Source: Prado023 sp049688395 (GTDB lineage: Bacteria; Actinomycetota; Actinomycetes; S36-B12; CAIYMF01). Taken from it: 15,601 bases of DNA. This document shows, piece by piece, positions 1 through 6,980 of this stretch (positions are counted from its first letter, which is position 1; each line of letters starts with the position of its first letter). The notes beneath the pieces were generated by a model. The model saw only the letters and a list, made by a program, of their open reading frames with translations. It ran no database searches and had not been told where the DNA came from. The DNA lies in the NCBI GenBank assembly GCA_049688395.1, contig JBAVKQ010000100.1, positions 1 to 15,601 on the forward strand, read 5' to 3'. The position numbers and the translations under genes were made by a program.

Positions 1-175
1 GCTGCACTCGACGGTGGCCCCGGCGTCGGTCCGCCCCGTCGAGGTGGTCGGCTACGGGCTGGTCGTGCTGTACCTCTGGCTGCTGCGCGCCCTGACCGCA
101 ACACCCACACGGGTGCTGCGGGCCCGGGCGCAGAGCCGCTCGCCGGCGACTGCCCGGATCCTCTACCGCGAGTGA
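1..175 (+). CDS. C-terminal end of a probable membrane protein (partial, unidentified)
   Basis: The frame whose codons begin at base 2 is open from the window edge to a TGA at 173-175 and gives 57 residues. A hydrophobic stretch (VVGYGLVVLYLWLLRAL) looks like a last membrane helix. It is followed by a basic, Arg-rich tail ending in ILYRE, which would be cytoplasmic under the positive-inside rule. No catalytic motif is visible and I do not recognise the family. In some actinobacteria an lgt gene lies upstream of pyk, but this tail does not look like Lgt to me. The 87 bases between this stop and pyk hold the pyk promoter. Confidence 0.5.
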   Translation, partial: LHSTVAPASVRPVEVVGYGLVVLYLWLLRALTATPTRVLRARAQSRSPATARILYRE

Positions 176-249
176 CGACCGCGCCGGCGGGGGTCCAGAA
201 GTGGCCACATCGCACCTCTGTTCGGCGCGCTGAACGCACCGAGTCTGGC

Positions 250-255
250 TAGGGT
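250..255 (+). promoter_or_regulatory. -10 box of a probably leaderless pyk promoter
   Basis: TAGGGT fits the actinobacterial -10 pattern TANNNT. A start site about seven bases downstream falls at or next to the ATG at 263, and no Shine-Dalgarno sequence precedes that ATG. Both facts point to a leaderless mRNA, which is common in actinobacteria. No clear -35 box is seen. Confidence 0.5.
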
Positions 256-262
256 TCTCGGC

Positions 263-1696
263 ATGCGTCGAGCGAAGATCGTGTGCACCCTGGGTCCCTC
301 AACCGCCTCCTACGAGCAGATCAAGGAACTGATCGACTCGGGCATGAACGTCGCCCGACTCAACATGTCCCATGGCGACTACGCCGATCACGCCGCCTCG
401 TATGCCAACGTGCGCCGGGCGGCGCGCGAGCTGGGTCGGGGCGTGGGCATCGTCGCCGACCTGCAGGGGCCCAAGATCCGCCTCGGGCGGTTCGCCGACG
501 GCCCGGTCATGCTCGAGAACGGCGCGTCGTTCACGATCACGACCGAGGAGATCCTCGGCGACGTCAACCAGTGCGGCACCACCCACAAGGGGCTGCCCGA
601 GGACTGCAACCCCGGGGACACCGTGCTCGTCGACGACGGCAAGGTCAAGCTCGAGGTGGTCGAGGTCGAGGGCCCCCGGGTGGTCACCCGCGTGCTGGAG
701 GGCGGCCCGGTCAGCAACAACAAGGGCATCAACCTGCCCGGCGTCGCGGTGAGCGTCCCGGCCCTGTCCGAGAAGGACAAGGAGGACCTGCGCTGGGCGC
801 TGCGCATCGGCGTGGACTTCGTGTTCCTGTCCTTCGTGCGCTCGGCCGAGGACGTCGACGACGTCCACGCGATCATGGACGACCTGGGCCGGCGGATCCC
901 GGTCATGGCCAAGGTCGAGAAGCCCCAGGCGGTGGAGAACCTCGCCGGCATCGTCGCCGCCTTCGACGGGATCATGGTGGCCCGCGGCGACCTGGGCGTG
1001 GAGCTGCCCCTGGCCGAGGTCCCGATCGTGCAGAAGCACGCGATCCAGATGTGCCGCGAGGCTGCCAAGCCGGTCATCGTGGCCACCCAGATGCTCGAGT
1101 CGATGATGGAGAACAGCCGACCCACCCGCGCGGAGGCCTCCGACGTGGCCAATGCGGTGCTCGACGGCGCCGATGCGGTGATGCTCTCCGGGGAGACCAG
1201 CGTCGGGCGGCACCCGAACCTCGTGGTGCAGACGATGGCCTCGATCGTGTCCTACACCGAGGAGCACGGGCTCGAGCGGATGCCCAAGCTGCCCAAGAAG
1301 CGGGACCTGCGCGTCGGCGAGGCGGTGACCAAGTCCGCGGTGGACGTCGCCAAGGCGCTGCGGGCCAACTACCTGGCGGCCTTCACCGAGACCGGCGTCA
1401 CCGCGCGGATCATGGCTGCCACCCGCCCCAAGATGCGCATGGTCGTGTTCACCCCGAACGTGTCGGTCCAGCAGGAGCTGGCGGTCGTCTGGGGCATCAA
1501 GTGCTTCCTGGTCCCGCCGGCAGCGCAGACCGACCAGATGGTCGAGCTGATCGACGCCGAGCTGCTGGCCAGCGGCATCGGCAAGCCGGGCGAGATCGCG
1601 ATCCTGATCGCCGGCGTGCCGCCCGGAATCGCCGGCACCACCAACATGATCCGAGTGCACCGCGTGGGTGCCGGATCGGTGGAGCGGCGGACCTAG
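263..1696 (+). CDS. pyk: Pyruvate kinase
   Basis: Cytosolic last step of glycolysis: phosphoenolpyruvate plus ADP gives pyruvate plus ATP. The 477 residues match the usual length. Visible family motifs in order are the N-terminal TKIVCTLGP-like strand (RAKIVCTLGPS), ARLNMSHG, DLQGPKIRLG near residues 69-78, the B domain between about residues 70 and 165, NKGINLPG, then the signature VMAKVEKPQAVENL with the catalytic lysine, MVARGDLGVELP, and VATQMLESM...PTRAEASDVANAVLDGADAVMLSGET. The C-terminal allosteric domain is present. ATG 263 is chosen because the family N-terminus begins there (MRRAKIVCTLGP). The gene stands alone, with its own -10 box and a hairpin after the stop, so it is probably not part of the pyrimidine operon. 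Confidence 0.97.
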   Translation: MRRAKIVCTLGPSTASYEQIKELIDSGMNVARLNMSHGDYADHAASYANVRRAARELGRGVGIVADLQGPKIRLGRFADGPVMLENGASFTITTEEILGDVNQCGTTHKGLPEDCNPGDTVLVDDGKVKLEVVEVEGPRVVTRVLEGGPVSNNKGINLPGVAVSVPALSEKDKEDLRWALRIGVDFVFLSFVRSAEDVDDVHAIMDDLGRRIPVMAKVEKPQAVENLAGIVAAFDGIMVARGDLGVELPLAEVPIVQKHAIQMCREAAKPVIVATQMLESMMENSRPTRAEASDVANAVLDGADAVMLSGETSVGRHPNLVVQTMASIVSYTEEHGLERMPKLPKKRDLRVGEAVTKSAVDVAKALRANYLAAFTETGVTARIMAATRPKMRMVVFTPNVSVQQELAVVWGIKCFLVPPAAQTDQMVELIDAELLASGIGKPGEIAILIAGVPPGIAGTTNMIRVHRVGAGSVERRT

Positions 1697-1706
1697 ACCA
1701 ACACTG

Positions 1707-1726
1707 CTGCGCTGCTGCCAGCGCAG
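1707..1726 (+). terminator. Hairpin after pyk, probable terminator
   Basis: CTGCGCTG (1707-1714), loop CTGC, CAGCGCAG (1719-1726) form a perfect 8-bp stem with a tetraloop, 10 bases after the pyk stop. There is no U tract, only TTGCGCACTT. Such U-poor hairpins are often called as terminators in high-GC actinobacteria, but termination here is inference. Confidence 0.5.
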
Positions 1727-1761
1727 TTGCGCACTTCCCCGCGAGCAGAGGGCCCGTCCGG

Positions 1762-1791
1762 TTGCATCCCACCGGTCACTCTCCGTAGCGT
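1762..1791 (+). promoter_or_regulatory. bldD promoter (-35 TTGCAT, -10 TAGCGT)
   Basis: TTGCAT at 1762-1767 and TAGCGT at 1786-1791 are separated by 18 bases, a normal spacing. The predicted transcript would start near 1798 and reach the bldD RBS (GGAGGAG, 1804-1810) almost at once. A BldD-box-like sequence overlaps the -10 element. Confidence 0.5.
1775..1789 (+). promoter_or_regulatory. Candidate BldD operator in the bldD promoter
   Basis: GTCACTCTCCGTAGC matches the published Streptomyces BldD pseudopalindrome nTnACnC(A/T)GnGTnAn (quoted from memory) at 7 of its 9 fixed positions. The mismatches are the central G and the final A. It overlaps the -10 box, where bound protein would block transcription. 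Streptomyces BldD is known to repress its own gene, so the location is sensible, but a site this degenerate could occur by chance. Confidence 0.4.
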
Positions 1792-1814
1792 GTGCTCGAC
1801 CACGGAGGAGACTG

Positions 1815-2303
1815 ATGTCCAACGAGTACGCGAAGGCGCTGGGCAGGAAGCTGCGCTCCGTCCGCAACCAGCAAGGCTTGTCCCTACAGGGTGTCGAGGC
1901 CAAGTCCGAGGGCATCTGGAAGGCCGTCGTCGTCGGCTCCTACGAGCGCGGCGACCGCGCTGTGACGGTGCAGCGGCTGGCTGAGCTGGCCGAGTTCTAC
2001 GGCGTGCCGATGGCCGAGCTGCTGCCCGAGCCGGCCTCGCAGGTCATCAGCGAGGCACCTCCTCGCCTGGTCCTGGACCTCGAGAACCTGGGCCAGGTTC
2101 CCGCCGACCGGGCGGGACCACTGGCGCGCTACGTGGCCGCGATCCAGGCCCAGCGTGGGGACTACAACGGTCGGATCCTCTCGATCCGCCAGGACGACCT
2201 GCGCACCCTCGCGGTCATCTACGACGAGGCGCCCGGCGCCCTTGCCGAGCAGCTGGTCGCCTGGGGCGTGCTCAACGTCGACGCCCGCCGGATGGTCGAC
2301 TGA
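1815..2303 (+). CDS. bldD: BldD-family c-di-GMP-responsive transcriptional regulator
   Basis: A 162-residue DNA-binding protein. Residues 1-75 are an XRE-type helix-turn-helix domain (GLSLQGVEAKS ... VVVGSYERGDRAVTVQRLAELAEFYGVP), nearly identical in pattern to Streptomyces BldD. Residues 82-162 are the C-terminal domain, which carries the c-di-GMP signature RGD-X8-RQDD: R114 G115 D116 and R125 Q126 D127 D128, at the same residue numbers I recall for Streptomyces BldD. In Streptomyces, tetrameric c-di-GMP drives BldD dimerisation, and BldD represses developmental genes during vegetative growth. ATG 1815 is chosen because GGAGGAG lies four bases upstream and MSNEYAK is the family N-terminus; a longer frame from 1668 adds no homologous sequence. 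The gene lies just upstream of pyrR, as in Streptomyces. Whether it governs development in this organism is unknown. Confidence 0.93.
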   Translation: MSNEYAKALGRKLRSVRNQQGLSLQGVEAKSEGIWKAVVVGSYERGDRAVTVQRLAELAEFYGVPMAELLPEPASQVISEAPPRLVLDLENLGQVPADRAGPLARYVAAIQAQRGDYNGRILSIRQDDLRTLAVIYDEAPGALAEQLVAWGVLNVDARRMVD

Positions 2304-2327
2304 GCGCGCGGGTCCTCGGCGGCGCGC
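2304..2327 (+). terminator. Weak hairpin directly after bldD
   Basis: GCGCGC at 2304-2309 can pair with GCGCGC at 2322-2327 around a 12-base loop, starting at the base after the bldD stop codon. There is no U tract. It could separate bldD from the pyr transcript, but GC-rich self-complementary hexamers are common in this background. Confidence 0.25.
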
Positions 2328-2341
2328 CGGCTGGGGGCAGC

Positions 2342-2347
2342 TAGGAT
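2342..2347 (+). promoter_or_regulatory. -10 box of the pyrR-carA operon promoter
   Basis: TAGGAT fits TANNNT and lies 24 bases before the PyrR-type leader hairpin. Transcription would start near 2354 and give a leader of about 54 bases before the pyrR start. No convincing -35 is seen. The same arrangement of -10 box followed by operator recurs before carB. Confidence 0.55.
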
Positions 2348-2365
2348 GGGCCGCGTCCCGACGAT

Positions 2366-2402
2366 CTCCTTTAAAGCACCGTCCTGTGAGGCGGGGAAGG
2401 AG
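2366..2402 (+). promoter_or_regulatory. PyrR-binding RNA operator hiding the pyrR Shine-Dalgarno
   Basis: CTCCTT (2366-2371) is the exact complement of the Shine-Dalgarno AAGGAG (2397-2402). Between them CCG (2379-2381) pairs with CGG (2392-2394), U2382 bulges, CC (2383-2384) pairs with GG (2390-2391), and UGUGA forms the loop. The stretch UCCUGUGAGG matches the PyrR binding-loop core known from Bacillus (UCCNGNGAGG). No terminator hairpin follows, so control should be translational: PyrR with UMP or UTP stabilises the hairpin and blocks ribosome binding, as described for Mycobacterium smegmatis. The structure was drawn by eye. Confidence 0.85.
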
Positions 2403-2407
2403 TGGGT

Positions 2408-2944
2408 GTGCCCACCCGCGTGCTCGACCAGTCAGATATTGCGCGTGCTCTGTCACGCATCGCCCACGAGATCCTCGAGCGCGAGAAGGGTGCCGCGGAC
2501 CTCGTCCTGCTCGGCATCCCCAGTCGCGGGGTCCCGCTGGCCCACCGCATCGCCGAACGGATCGGCAGCATCGAGCCCGGCACCGAGCCCCCGGTCGGGT
2601 CCCTGGACATCACCATGTTCCGCGACGACCTGCGGATGCGCCCCGCCCGCGCCCTGGAGCGCACCGACGTCCCCGCCGAGGGGATCGACGGGCGCACGGT
2701 GGTGCTCGTCGACGACGTGCTGTTCAGCGGACGCAGCGTGCGCGCCGCGCTCGATGCCCTGGCCGAGCTCGGCCGACCCCGGGCGGTGCGACTGGCGGTC
2801 CTGATCGACCGCGGCCACCGCGAGTTCCCGATCCGGGCCGACTACGTGGGCAAGAACGTGCCCACCTCGCTGCGGGAGTCGGTGCACGTGCGCCTGGCCG
2901 AGACCGACGGGGTCGACGAGGTCGTCATCGGGGCGGAGGCGTGA
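2408..2944 (+). CDS. pyrR: PyrR bifunctional pyr regulator / uracil phosphoribosyltransferase
   Basis: 178 residues, the family length. PyrR binds leader RNA of pyr genes in response to uridine nucleotides, and most members also convert uracil plus PRPP to UMP. The PRPP-binding motif VVLVDDVLFSGRS is at 98-110; other family blocks are LGIPSRG (35-41), LDITMFRDDL (66-75) and DRGHREFPIRADYVGKN (134-150), a basic segment typical of PyrR. GTG 2408 is chosen as start: AAGGAG ends five bases upstream and translation begins MPTRVLDQ. A GTG at 2402 in the same frame lies inside the Shine-Dalgarno and is rejected. PyrR is the first gene of the operon and should repress its own translation. Its stop overlaps the pyrB start (GTGA). 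Confidence 0.95.
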   Translation: MPTRVLDQSDIARALSRIAHEILEREKGAADLVLLGIPSRGVPLAHRIAERIGSIEPGTEPPVGSLDITMFRDDLRMRPARALERTDVPAEGIDGRTVVLVDDVLFSGRSVRAALDALAELGRPRAVRLAVLIDRGHREFPIRADYVGKNVPTSLRESVHVRLAETDGVDEVVIGAEA

Positions 2945-3876
2945 ACCGGCACCTGCTGTCGGCAGCTGACCTGACCCACGACGACGCCGTCCTGGTGCTG
3001 GACACCGCGCGCGAGCTGTCCGCGGTGAGCAGCCGCGAGGTCAAGAAGCTGCCCACCCTGCGCGGTCGCACGGTGGTGAACCTGTTCTTCGAGGACTCCA
3101 CCCGCACCCGGATCTCGTTCGAGGCCGCGGCCAAGCGGCTGTCGGCCGACGTCATCAACTTCTCCGCCAAGGGGTCCAGTGTGTCCAAGGGCGAGAGCCT
3201 CAAGGACACGGCGATGACGCTGCAGGCGATGGGCGCCGACGGGGTGGTGATCCGCCACGGTGCCAGTGGCGCACCGCACCGGCTGGCCAACTCCGGGTGG
3301 ATCGATGCCGCGGTGGTCAACGCCGGCGACGGCACCCACGAGCATCCCACCCAGGCGCTGCTCGACGCCTACACCATGCGCGAGCACCTAGAGGATGGCG
3401 ACGGGGACCTGGCCGGGCGGCGGGTGACGATCGTCGGTGACGTGCTGCACTCCCGGGTGGCGCGCTCCAACGTGCTGCTGCTGGCCACCCTCGGGGCGCA
3501 GGTCACGCTCGTGGCCCCGCCCACCCTGATCCCGGTCGGCATCGAGAACTGGCCGTGCGAGGTGTCCTACGACCTGGACGCCCCGCTGCCCGAGACCGAC
3601 GCCCTCATGATGCTGCGCGTGCAGCGCGAGCGGATGGGGGCGGCGTACTTCCCCAGCGAGCGGGAGTACTCGCGGCGCTACGGCCTGGACGCCCGGCGCG
3701 CCGGGATGCTGCCCGAGCACGCGATCGTCATGCACCCGGGCCCGATGAACCGCGGCATGGAGATCACAGCCGACGTGGCCGACGGTCCCCGGTCGGTGAT
3801 CGTCGAGCAGGTCACCAATGGCGTGAGCATCCGGATGGCCGTGCTCTACCTGCTCCTCGGAGGACAGATCCAATGA
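2941..3876 (+). CDS. pyrB: Aspartate carbamoyltransferase catalytic subunit
   Basis: Second step of UMP synthesis: carbamoyl phosphate plus aspartate gives N-carbamoylaspartate. 311 residues, normal for the catalytic chain. Visible are the carbamoyl-phosphate loop STRTRISFE (53-61), the mobile-loop lysine in SSVSKGES (K83), HPTQALLD (135-142), VGDVLHSRVARSN (165-177), the aspartate-side LRVQRERM (225-232) and HPGPMNRG (265-272). No pyrI regulatory chain is nearby, as expected for actinobacteria. The GTG start at 2941 overlaps the pyrR stop; VNRHLLSAADL fits the family N-terminus. GGAGG at 2935-2939 is only one base from the start, so GGGG at 2930-2933 or translational coupling from pyrR probably matters. 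Its stop overlaps the pyrC start. Confidence 0.97.
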   Translation: MNRHLLSAADLTHDDAVLVLDTARELSAVSSREVKKLPTLRGRTVVNLFFEDSTRTRISFEAAAKRLSADVINFSAKGSSVSKGESLKDTAMTLQAMGADGVVIRHGASGAPHRLANSGWIDAAVVNAGDGTHEHPTQALLDAYTMREHLEDGDGDLAGRRVTIVGDVLHSRVARSNVLLLATLGAQVTLVAPPTLIPVGIENWPCEVSYDLDAPLPETDALMMLRVQRERMGAAYFPSEREYSRRYGLDARRAGMLPEHAIVMHPGPMNRGMEITADVADGPRSVIVEQVTNGVSIRMAVLYLLLGGQIQ

Positions 3877-5171
3877 CGTACCTGATCACCGGCGCCCGCC
3901 CGTTGGGCGGCCCGGCCGCGGACATCCGCATCGAGGCCGAGACGATCACGGCGATCGGGGCACCCGGCTCGCTGGACGCCGGCGACGCGACGGTCGTGCC
4001 CGCCGAGGGCCTGATCGCCCTGCCCGGACTGGTCGACCTGCACACGCACCTGCGCGAGCCCGGCCGCGAGGACGCCGAGACCGTGCTGACCGGCTCCCGG
4101 GCCGCCGCGCTCGGCGGGTTCACCGCGGTGCACGCCATGGCCAACACCGACCCGGTCGCCGACACCGCGGGAGTCGTCGAGCAGGTCTGGCACCTGGGCA
4201 AGCGAGCGGGCCTGGTCGACGTCTACCCGGTGGGCGCGGTGACAGTCGGACTCGAAGGCACGCAGCTGGCCGAGCTCGGCGCGATGGCCGACTCGCAGGC
4301 CGGCGTCCGGGTGTTCTCCGACGACGGCAGGTGCGTGTCCGACGCGGTGCTCATGCGCCGCGCGCTGGAGTACGTCAAGGCCTTCGACGGGGTGATCGCC
4401 CAGCACTCCCAGGAGCCACGGCTGACCGAGGACTCCCAGATGAACGAGGGCGAGCTGTCCGGGCGACTGGGCCTGCGCGGCTGGCCCGCGGTGGCCGAGG
4501 AGGCGATCATCGCCCGCGACGTGCTGCTCGCCGAGCACGTCGGGTCCCGCCTGCACGTCTGCCACCTGTCGACGGCCGGCTCCGTGGATATCGTGCGCTG
4601 GGCCAAGGCCCGCGGCATCGACGTCACGGCCGAGGTGACCCCGCACCACCTGCTGCTCACCGAGGACCTGGCCACCACCTATGACCCGATCTTCAAGGTG
4701 AACCCGCCGCTGCGCAGCCCAGCCGATGTGGAGGCGGTGCGCGCCGGCCTGGCCGACGGCACCATCGACATCGTGGGCACCGACCACGCCCCGCACCCGA
4801 TGGAGGACAAGGAGTGCGAATGGGCCGTGGCCGCCTTCGGCATGATCGGGCTCGAGGCGGCCCTCGCGGTGGTCATGGACACCATGGTGCGCACTGGCCG
4901 ACTCGACTGGGCCGACGTGGCCCGGGTGATGTCCGCGACCCCGGCCCGGATCGGCCGGCGCCCCGACCACGGCCGGCCGTTGGCCGTGGGGGAGCCCGCG
5001 CACCTGGTCCTGATCGACCCCGAGTCGCGGGGCACCGTGGACCCCAGCAGGTCCGCGTCCAAGAGCCGCAACAATCCCTACGGCGGACGTGACCTGCCCA
5101 CACCTGTGGTGGCCACCTTCCTGCGCGGGCGGCCGACCGTGCTGGACCGGGCGCTCGTGGACGCTCGGTGA
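3873..5171 (+). CDS. pyrC: Dihydroorotase (type I, zinc amidohydrolase)
   Basis: Third step: reversible cyclisation of carbamoylaspartate to dihydroorotate. 432 residues. The amidohydrolase zinc ligands are visible: H57 and H59 in DLHTHLREPG (55-64), H178 in AQHSQ, H231 in CHLSTAG, and D304 in GTDHAPH (302-308). D151 in FSDDG is the likely metal-bridging residue in place of a carboxylated lysine, as in type I bacterial dihydroorotases. NPYGG near 401 is the usual C-terminal motif. ATG 3873 overlaps the pyrB TGA (ATGA), with GGAGGA at 3859-3864 eight bases upstream. Type I enzymes often associate with PyrB; the tight overlap fits matched expression. Its own stop overlaps the next gene's GTG. 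Confidence 0.97.
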   Translation: MTYLITGARPLGGPAADIRIEAETITAIGAPGSLDAGDATVVPAEGLIALPGLVDLHTHLREPGREDAETVLTGSRAAALGGFTAVHAMANTDPVADTAGVVEQVWHLGKRAGLVDVYPVGAVTVGLEGTQLAELGAMADSQAGVRVFSDDGRCVSDAVLMRRALEYVKAFDGVIAQHSQEPRLTEDSQMNEGELSGRLGLRGWPAVAEEAIIARDVLLAEHVGSRLHVCHLSTAGSVDIVRWAKARGIDVTAEVTPHHLLLTEDLATTYDPIFKVNPPLRSPADVEAVRAGLADGTIDIVGTDHAPHPMEDKECEWAVAAFGMIGLEAALAVVMDTMVRTGRLDWADVARVMSATPARIGRRPDHGRPLAVGEPAHLVLIDPESRGTVDPSRSASKSRNNPYGGRDLPTPVVATFLRGRPTVLDRALVDAR

Positions 5172-5773
5172 TCGGCGCGCTCGTCCGGACGGCAGAATCC
5201 GCACCGGTCACCTCATGGGGCCCGCGGATCCTGCTCACCGTCGTCACGCTGGCGATCATCGGCCTCGGGGTCTGGGGGATGCGCCGGGGCTGGACGGCCC
5301 GGGAGGCCCGCCAGGGCGACCTGCCCGCACTGCCGGTACCGCCCGCCGGCGTGCTGGCCCAGGCGGGCCCGGGCGAGTCCGACGAGGACGGCTCTGGGCG
5401 CAGCGTCGCCGAGCCGGCCGGCGTCGCCGGGCTCTACGTGGCCACCACCACTGCCGGGGACCTGCTCGACCGGATCGTCGCCCACGGGATGGGCTACCGC
5501 TGCCGGGCCACGCTGCGCAGCACCGACCAGGGCGTGCTCCTCGAACGCACCGGAGAGGCCGACCTGTGGATCCCGCGCTCCGCGCTGACCGAGGTCCGCC
5601 TGGGCTCCGGGCAGGCGCAGAAGGCGTTCGAGGCCGGCGGGCTGATCCTGATCGGCTGGCAGTGGGGCCCGCGCCGGGTCGAGACCGGGTTCCGCGCTGA
5701 CGACCCGGAGGCGCACGTCGCAACCGCGCAGGCGCTGAGCCTGCTGGTCCCCACGGGGGAAGGATCCCGATGA
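5168..5773 (+). CDS. Conserved single-pass membrane protein of the actinobacterial pyr cluster, function unknown
   Basis: 201 residues starting at a GTG that overlaps the pyrC stop (GTGA); its stop overlaps the carA start (ATGA). One membrane helix is visible at about 20-38 (RILLTVVTLAIIGLGVWGM), followed by a basic run, MRRGWTAREAR, that suggests a cytoplasmic C-terminal part. An acidic, Pro/Gly-rich linker follows (about 50-85), then a beta-rich domain (about 87-195) with GLYVATT, DLWIPRSALTEVRLGSGQAQKAF and LILIGWQWG. The pattern recalls a small PH-like fold. A membrane protein sits in the same slot between pyrC and carA in Mycobacterium tuberculosis (Rv1382) and Streptomyces, so this looks like the orthologue. 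No catalytic residues stand out and I assign no function. Confidence 0.8.
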   Translation: MIGALVRTAESAPVTSWGPRILLTVVTLAIIGLGVWGMRRGWTAREARQGDLPALPVPPAGVLAQAGPGESDEDGSGRSVAEPAGVAGLYVATTTAGDLLDRIVAHGMGYRCRATLRSTDQGVLLERTGEADLWIPRSALTEVRLGSGQAQKAFEAGGLILIGWQWGPRRVETGFRADDPEAHVATAQALSLLVPTGEGSR

Positions 5774-6912
5774 CCCACGTCGAAGCGCCCACCCCGGCCG
5801 TGCTCGTCCTCGAGGATGGCCGGACGTTCACCGGCCAGGCCTACGGCGCGGTCGGCACGACCGTCGGCGAGGCCGTGTTCTCCACGGGTATGTCGGGCTA
5901 CCAGGAGACCCTGACCGACCCGTCCTACCACCGCCAGGTCGTGGTGATGACCGCCCCGCACATCGGCAACACCGGGGTCAACGACCAGGACCCGGAGTCC
6001 GGGCGGATCTGGGTGGCCGGCTACGTCGTGCGCGACCCGGCCCGGCGGGTGTCCAACTGGCGGGCGACCCGCAGCCTCGACGAGGAGTTGGTCCGCTACG
6101 GCGTGGTCGGGATCAGCGGGGTCGACACCCGCGCGCTGACCCGCCACCTGCGCGAGCGCGGCGCGATGCGCGCCGGGATCTTCTCCGGCGAGGCTGCGTC
6201 CCTCGGGTTCGCCGCCCACCACGCCGCGGTGCTGGCCAGCCCCCCGATGGCCGGCGCGGACCTGACCGCCCAGGTGACGACCACCCAGGAGTACGTCGTC
6301 CCCGCGATCGGCACCCAGGCCGGCACCGTGCTGGCTGTCGACCTGGGCATCAAGACGATGACCCCGGCGCAGCTGGCCCAGCGCGGCATGACCGTGCACG
6401 TGCTGCCGGCCGGCATCTCGCCGGCGGACCTGGTCGCCCGGGCCCAGGGCGTGTCGGGCCCGGTCGGGGTGTTCTTCTCCAACGGCCCCGGTGACCCGGC
6501 CACCGCCGATCATGCGGTGGCCCAGATGCGCGCCGTGCTGGCCGCGCGGATCCCGGTGTTCGGCATCTGCTTCGGCAACCAGGTTCTGGGCAGGGCCCTG
6601 GGCTTCGGCACCTTCAAGCTCGGCTACGGCCACCGGGGCATCAACCAGCCCGTGTCGGACCGGGCGACCGGTCGCGTGGAGATCACCGCCCACAACCACG
6701 GGTTCGCCGTCGACGCCCCCCTGGACCGGGTCAGCGACACCGAGTTCGGCCGCGTCGAGGTCAGCCATGTCTGCCTCAACGACGACGTCGTCGAGGGTCT
6801 GCGCTGCCTGGACGTCCCGGCGTTCTCGGTGCAGTACCACCCGGAGGCGGCCGCCGGCCCGCACGACTCGGCGTACCTGTTCGACCGCTTCGCCGAGCTG
6901 ATGGGGGCATAG
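5770..6912 (+). CDS. carA: Carbamoyl-phosphate synthase small (glutaminase) subunit
   Basis: 380 residues, normal length. CarA hydrolyses glutamine and channels ammonia to CarB. The N-terminal half has STGMSGYQETLTDPSY (38-53) and GISGVDTRALTRHLR (114-128). The C-terminal class I glutamine amidotransferase domain has SNGPGDP (237-243), the nucleophile C267 in GICFGNQ, and the triad partners H357 and E359 in VQYHPEA. The FGN in place of the enteric LGH after Cys is usual in actinobacterial CarA. ATG 5770 overlaps the upstream TGA, and GGGGGAAGGA (5755-5764) is a strong RBS. The gene ends the first pyr block: in relatives carB follows directly, but here 2.85 kb with a sugar phosphorylase intervenes. 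Confidence 0.98.
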   Translation: MTHVEAPTPAVLVLEDGRTFTGQAYGAVGTTVGEAVFSTGMSGYQETLTDPSYHRQVVVMTAPHIGNTGVNDQDPESGRIWVAGYVVRDPARRVSNWRATRSLDEELVRYGVVGISGVDTRALTRHLRERGAMRAGIFSGEAASLGFAAHHAAVLASPPMAGADLTAQVTTTQEYVVPAIGTQAGTVLAVDLGIKTMTPAQLAQRGMTVHVLPAGISPADLVARAQGVSGPVGVFFSNGPGDPATADHAVAQMRAVLAARIPVFGICFGNQVLGRALGFGTFKLGYGHRGINQPVSDRATGRVEITAHNHGFAVDAPLDRVSDTEFGRVEVSHVCLNDDVVEGLRCLDVPAFSVQYHPEAAAGPHDSAYLFDRFAELMGA

Positions 6913-6928
6913 CCCAGGGCCTCGGCGA

Positions 6929-6934
6929 TAGGCT
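6929..6934 (+). promoter_or_regulatory. Candidate -10 box for the cellobiose phosphorylase gene
   Basis: TAGGCT fits TANNNT and lies 16 bases after the carA stop. A start near 6941 would give a leader of about 62 bases that contains two GC-rich dyads and the RBS. No -35 box is clear. It suggests that the phosphorylase gene can be transcribed independently of carA, though read-through is not excluded. Confidence 0.4.
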
Positions 6935-6951
6935 CGCAGACCCGAGGCGTC

Positions 6952-6967
6952 GCGCCCGCACGGGCGC
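6952..6967 (+). promoter_or_regulatory. Inverted repeat in the cbp leader
   Basis: GCGCCCG (6952-6958) and CGGGCGC (6961-6967) are exact inverse complements two bases apart. As RNA it would fold into a 6-bp stem with loop GCAC. It may be an operator, a leader hairpin, or a U-poor terminator for carA; the sequence alone does not decide. Confidence 0.35.
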
Positions 6968-6968
6968 C

Positions 6969-6980
6969 GTGGCGCGCCAC
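6969..6980 (+). promoter_or_regulatory. Perfect 12-bp palindrome upstream of cbp
   Basis: GTGGCGCGCCAC reads the same on both strands and is centred on CG, as LacI-family operators are. It lies just before the RBS, downstream of the candidate -10. It is not the known CebR box of Streptomyces (TGGGAGCGCTCCCA, from memory), although the outer TGG...CCA is shared. A regulator of cellobiose use could bind here; this is inference. Confidence 0.35.

Noticed and set aside
2330..2341. GCTG-GGGG-CAGC hairpin just before the pyrR -10 box.
   Set aside because: A 4-bp stem is too short to call, and it overlaps the promoter spacer.
2366..2410. PyrR-controlled transcription attenuation, as in Bacillus.
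   Set aside because: Neither leader has a terminator stem with a U tract after the binding loop. The loop instead encloses the Shine-Dalgarno, which points to translational control.
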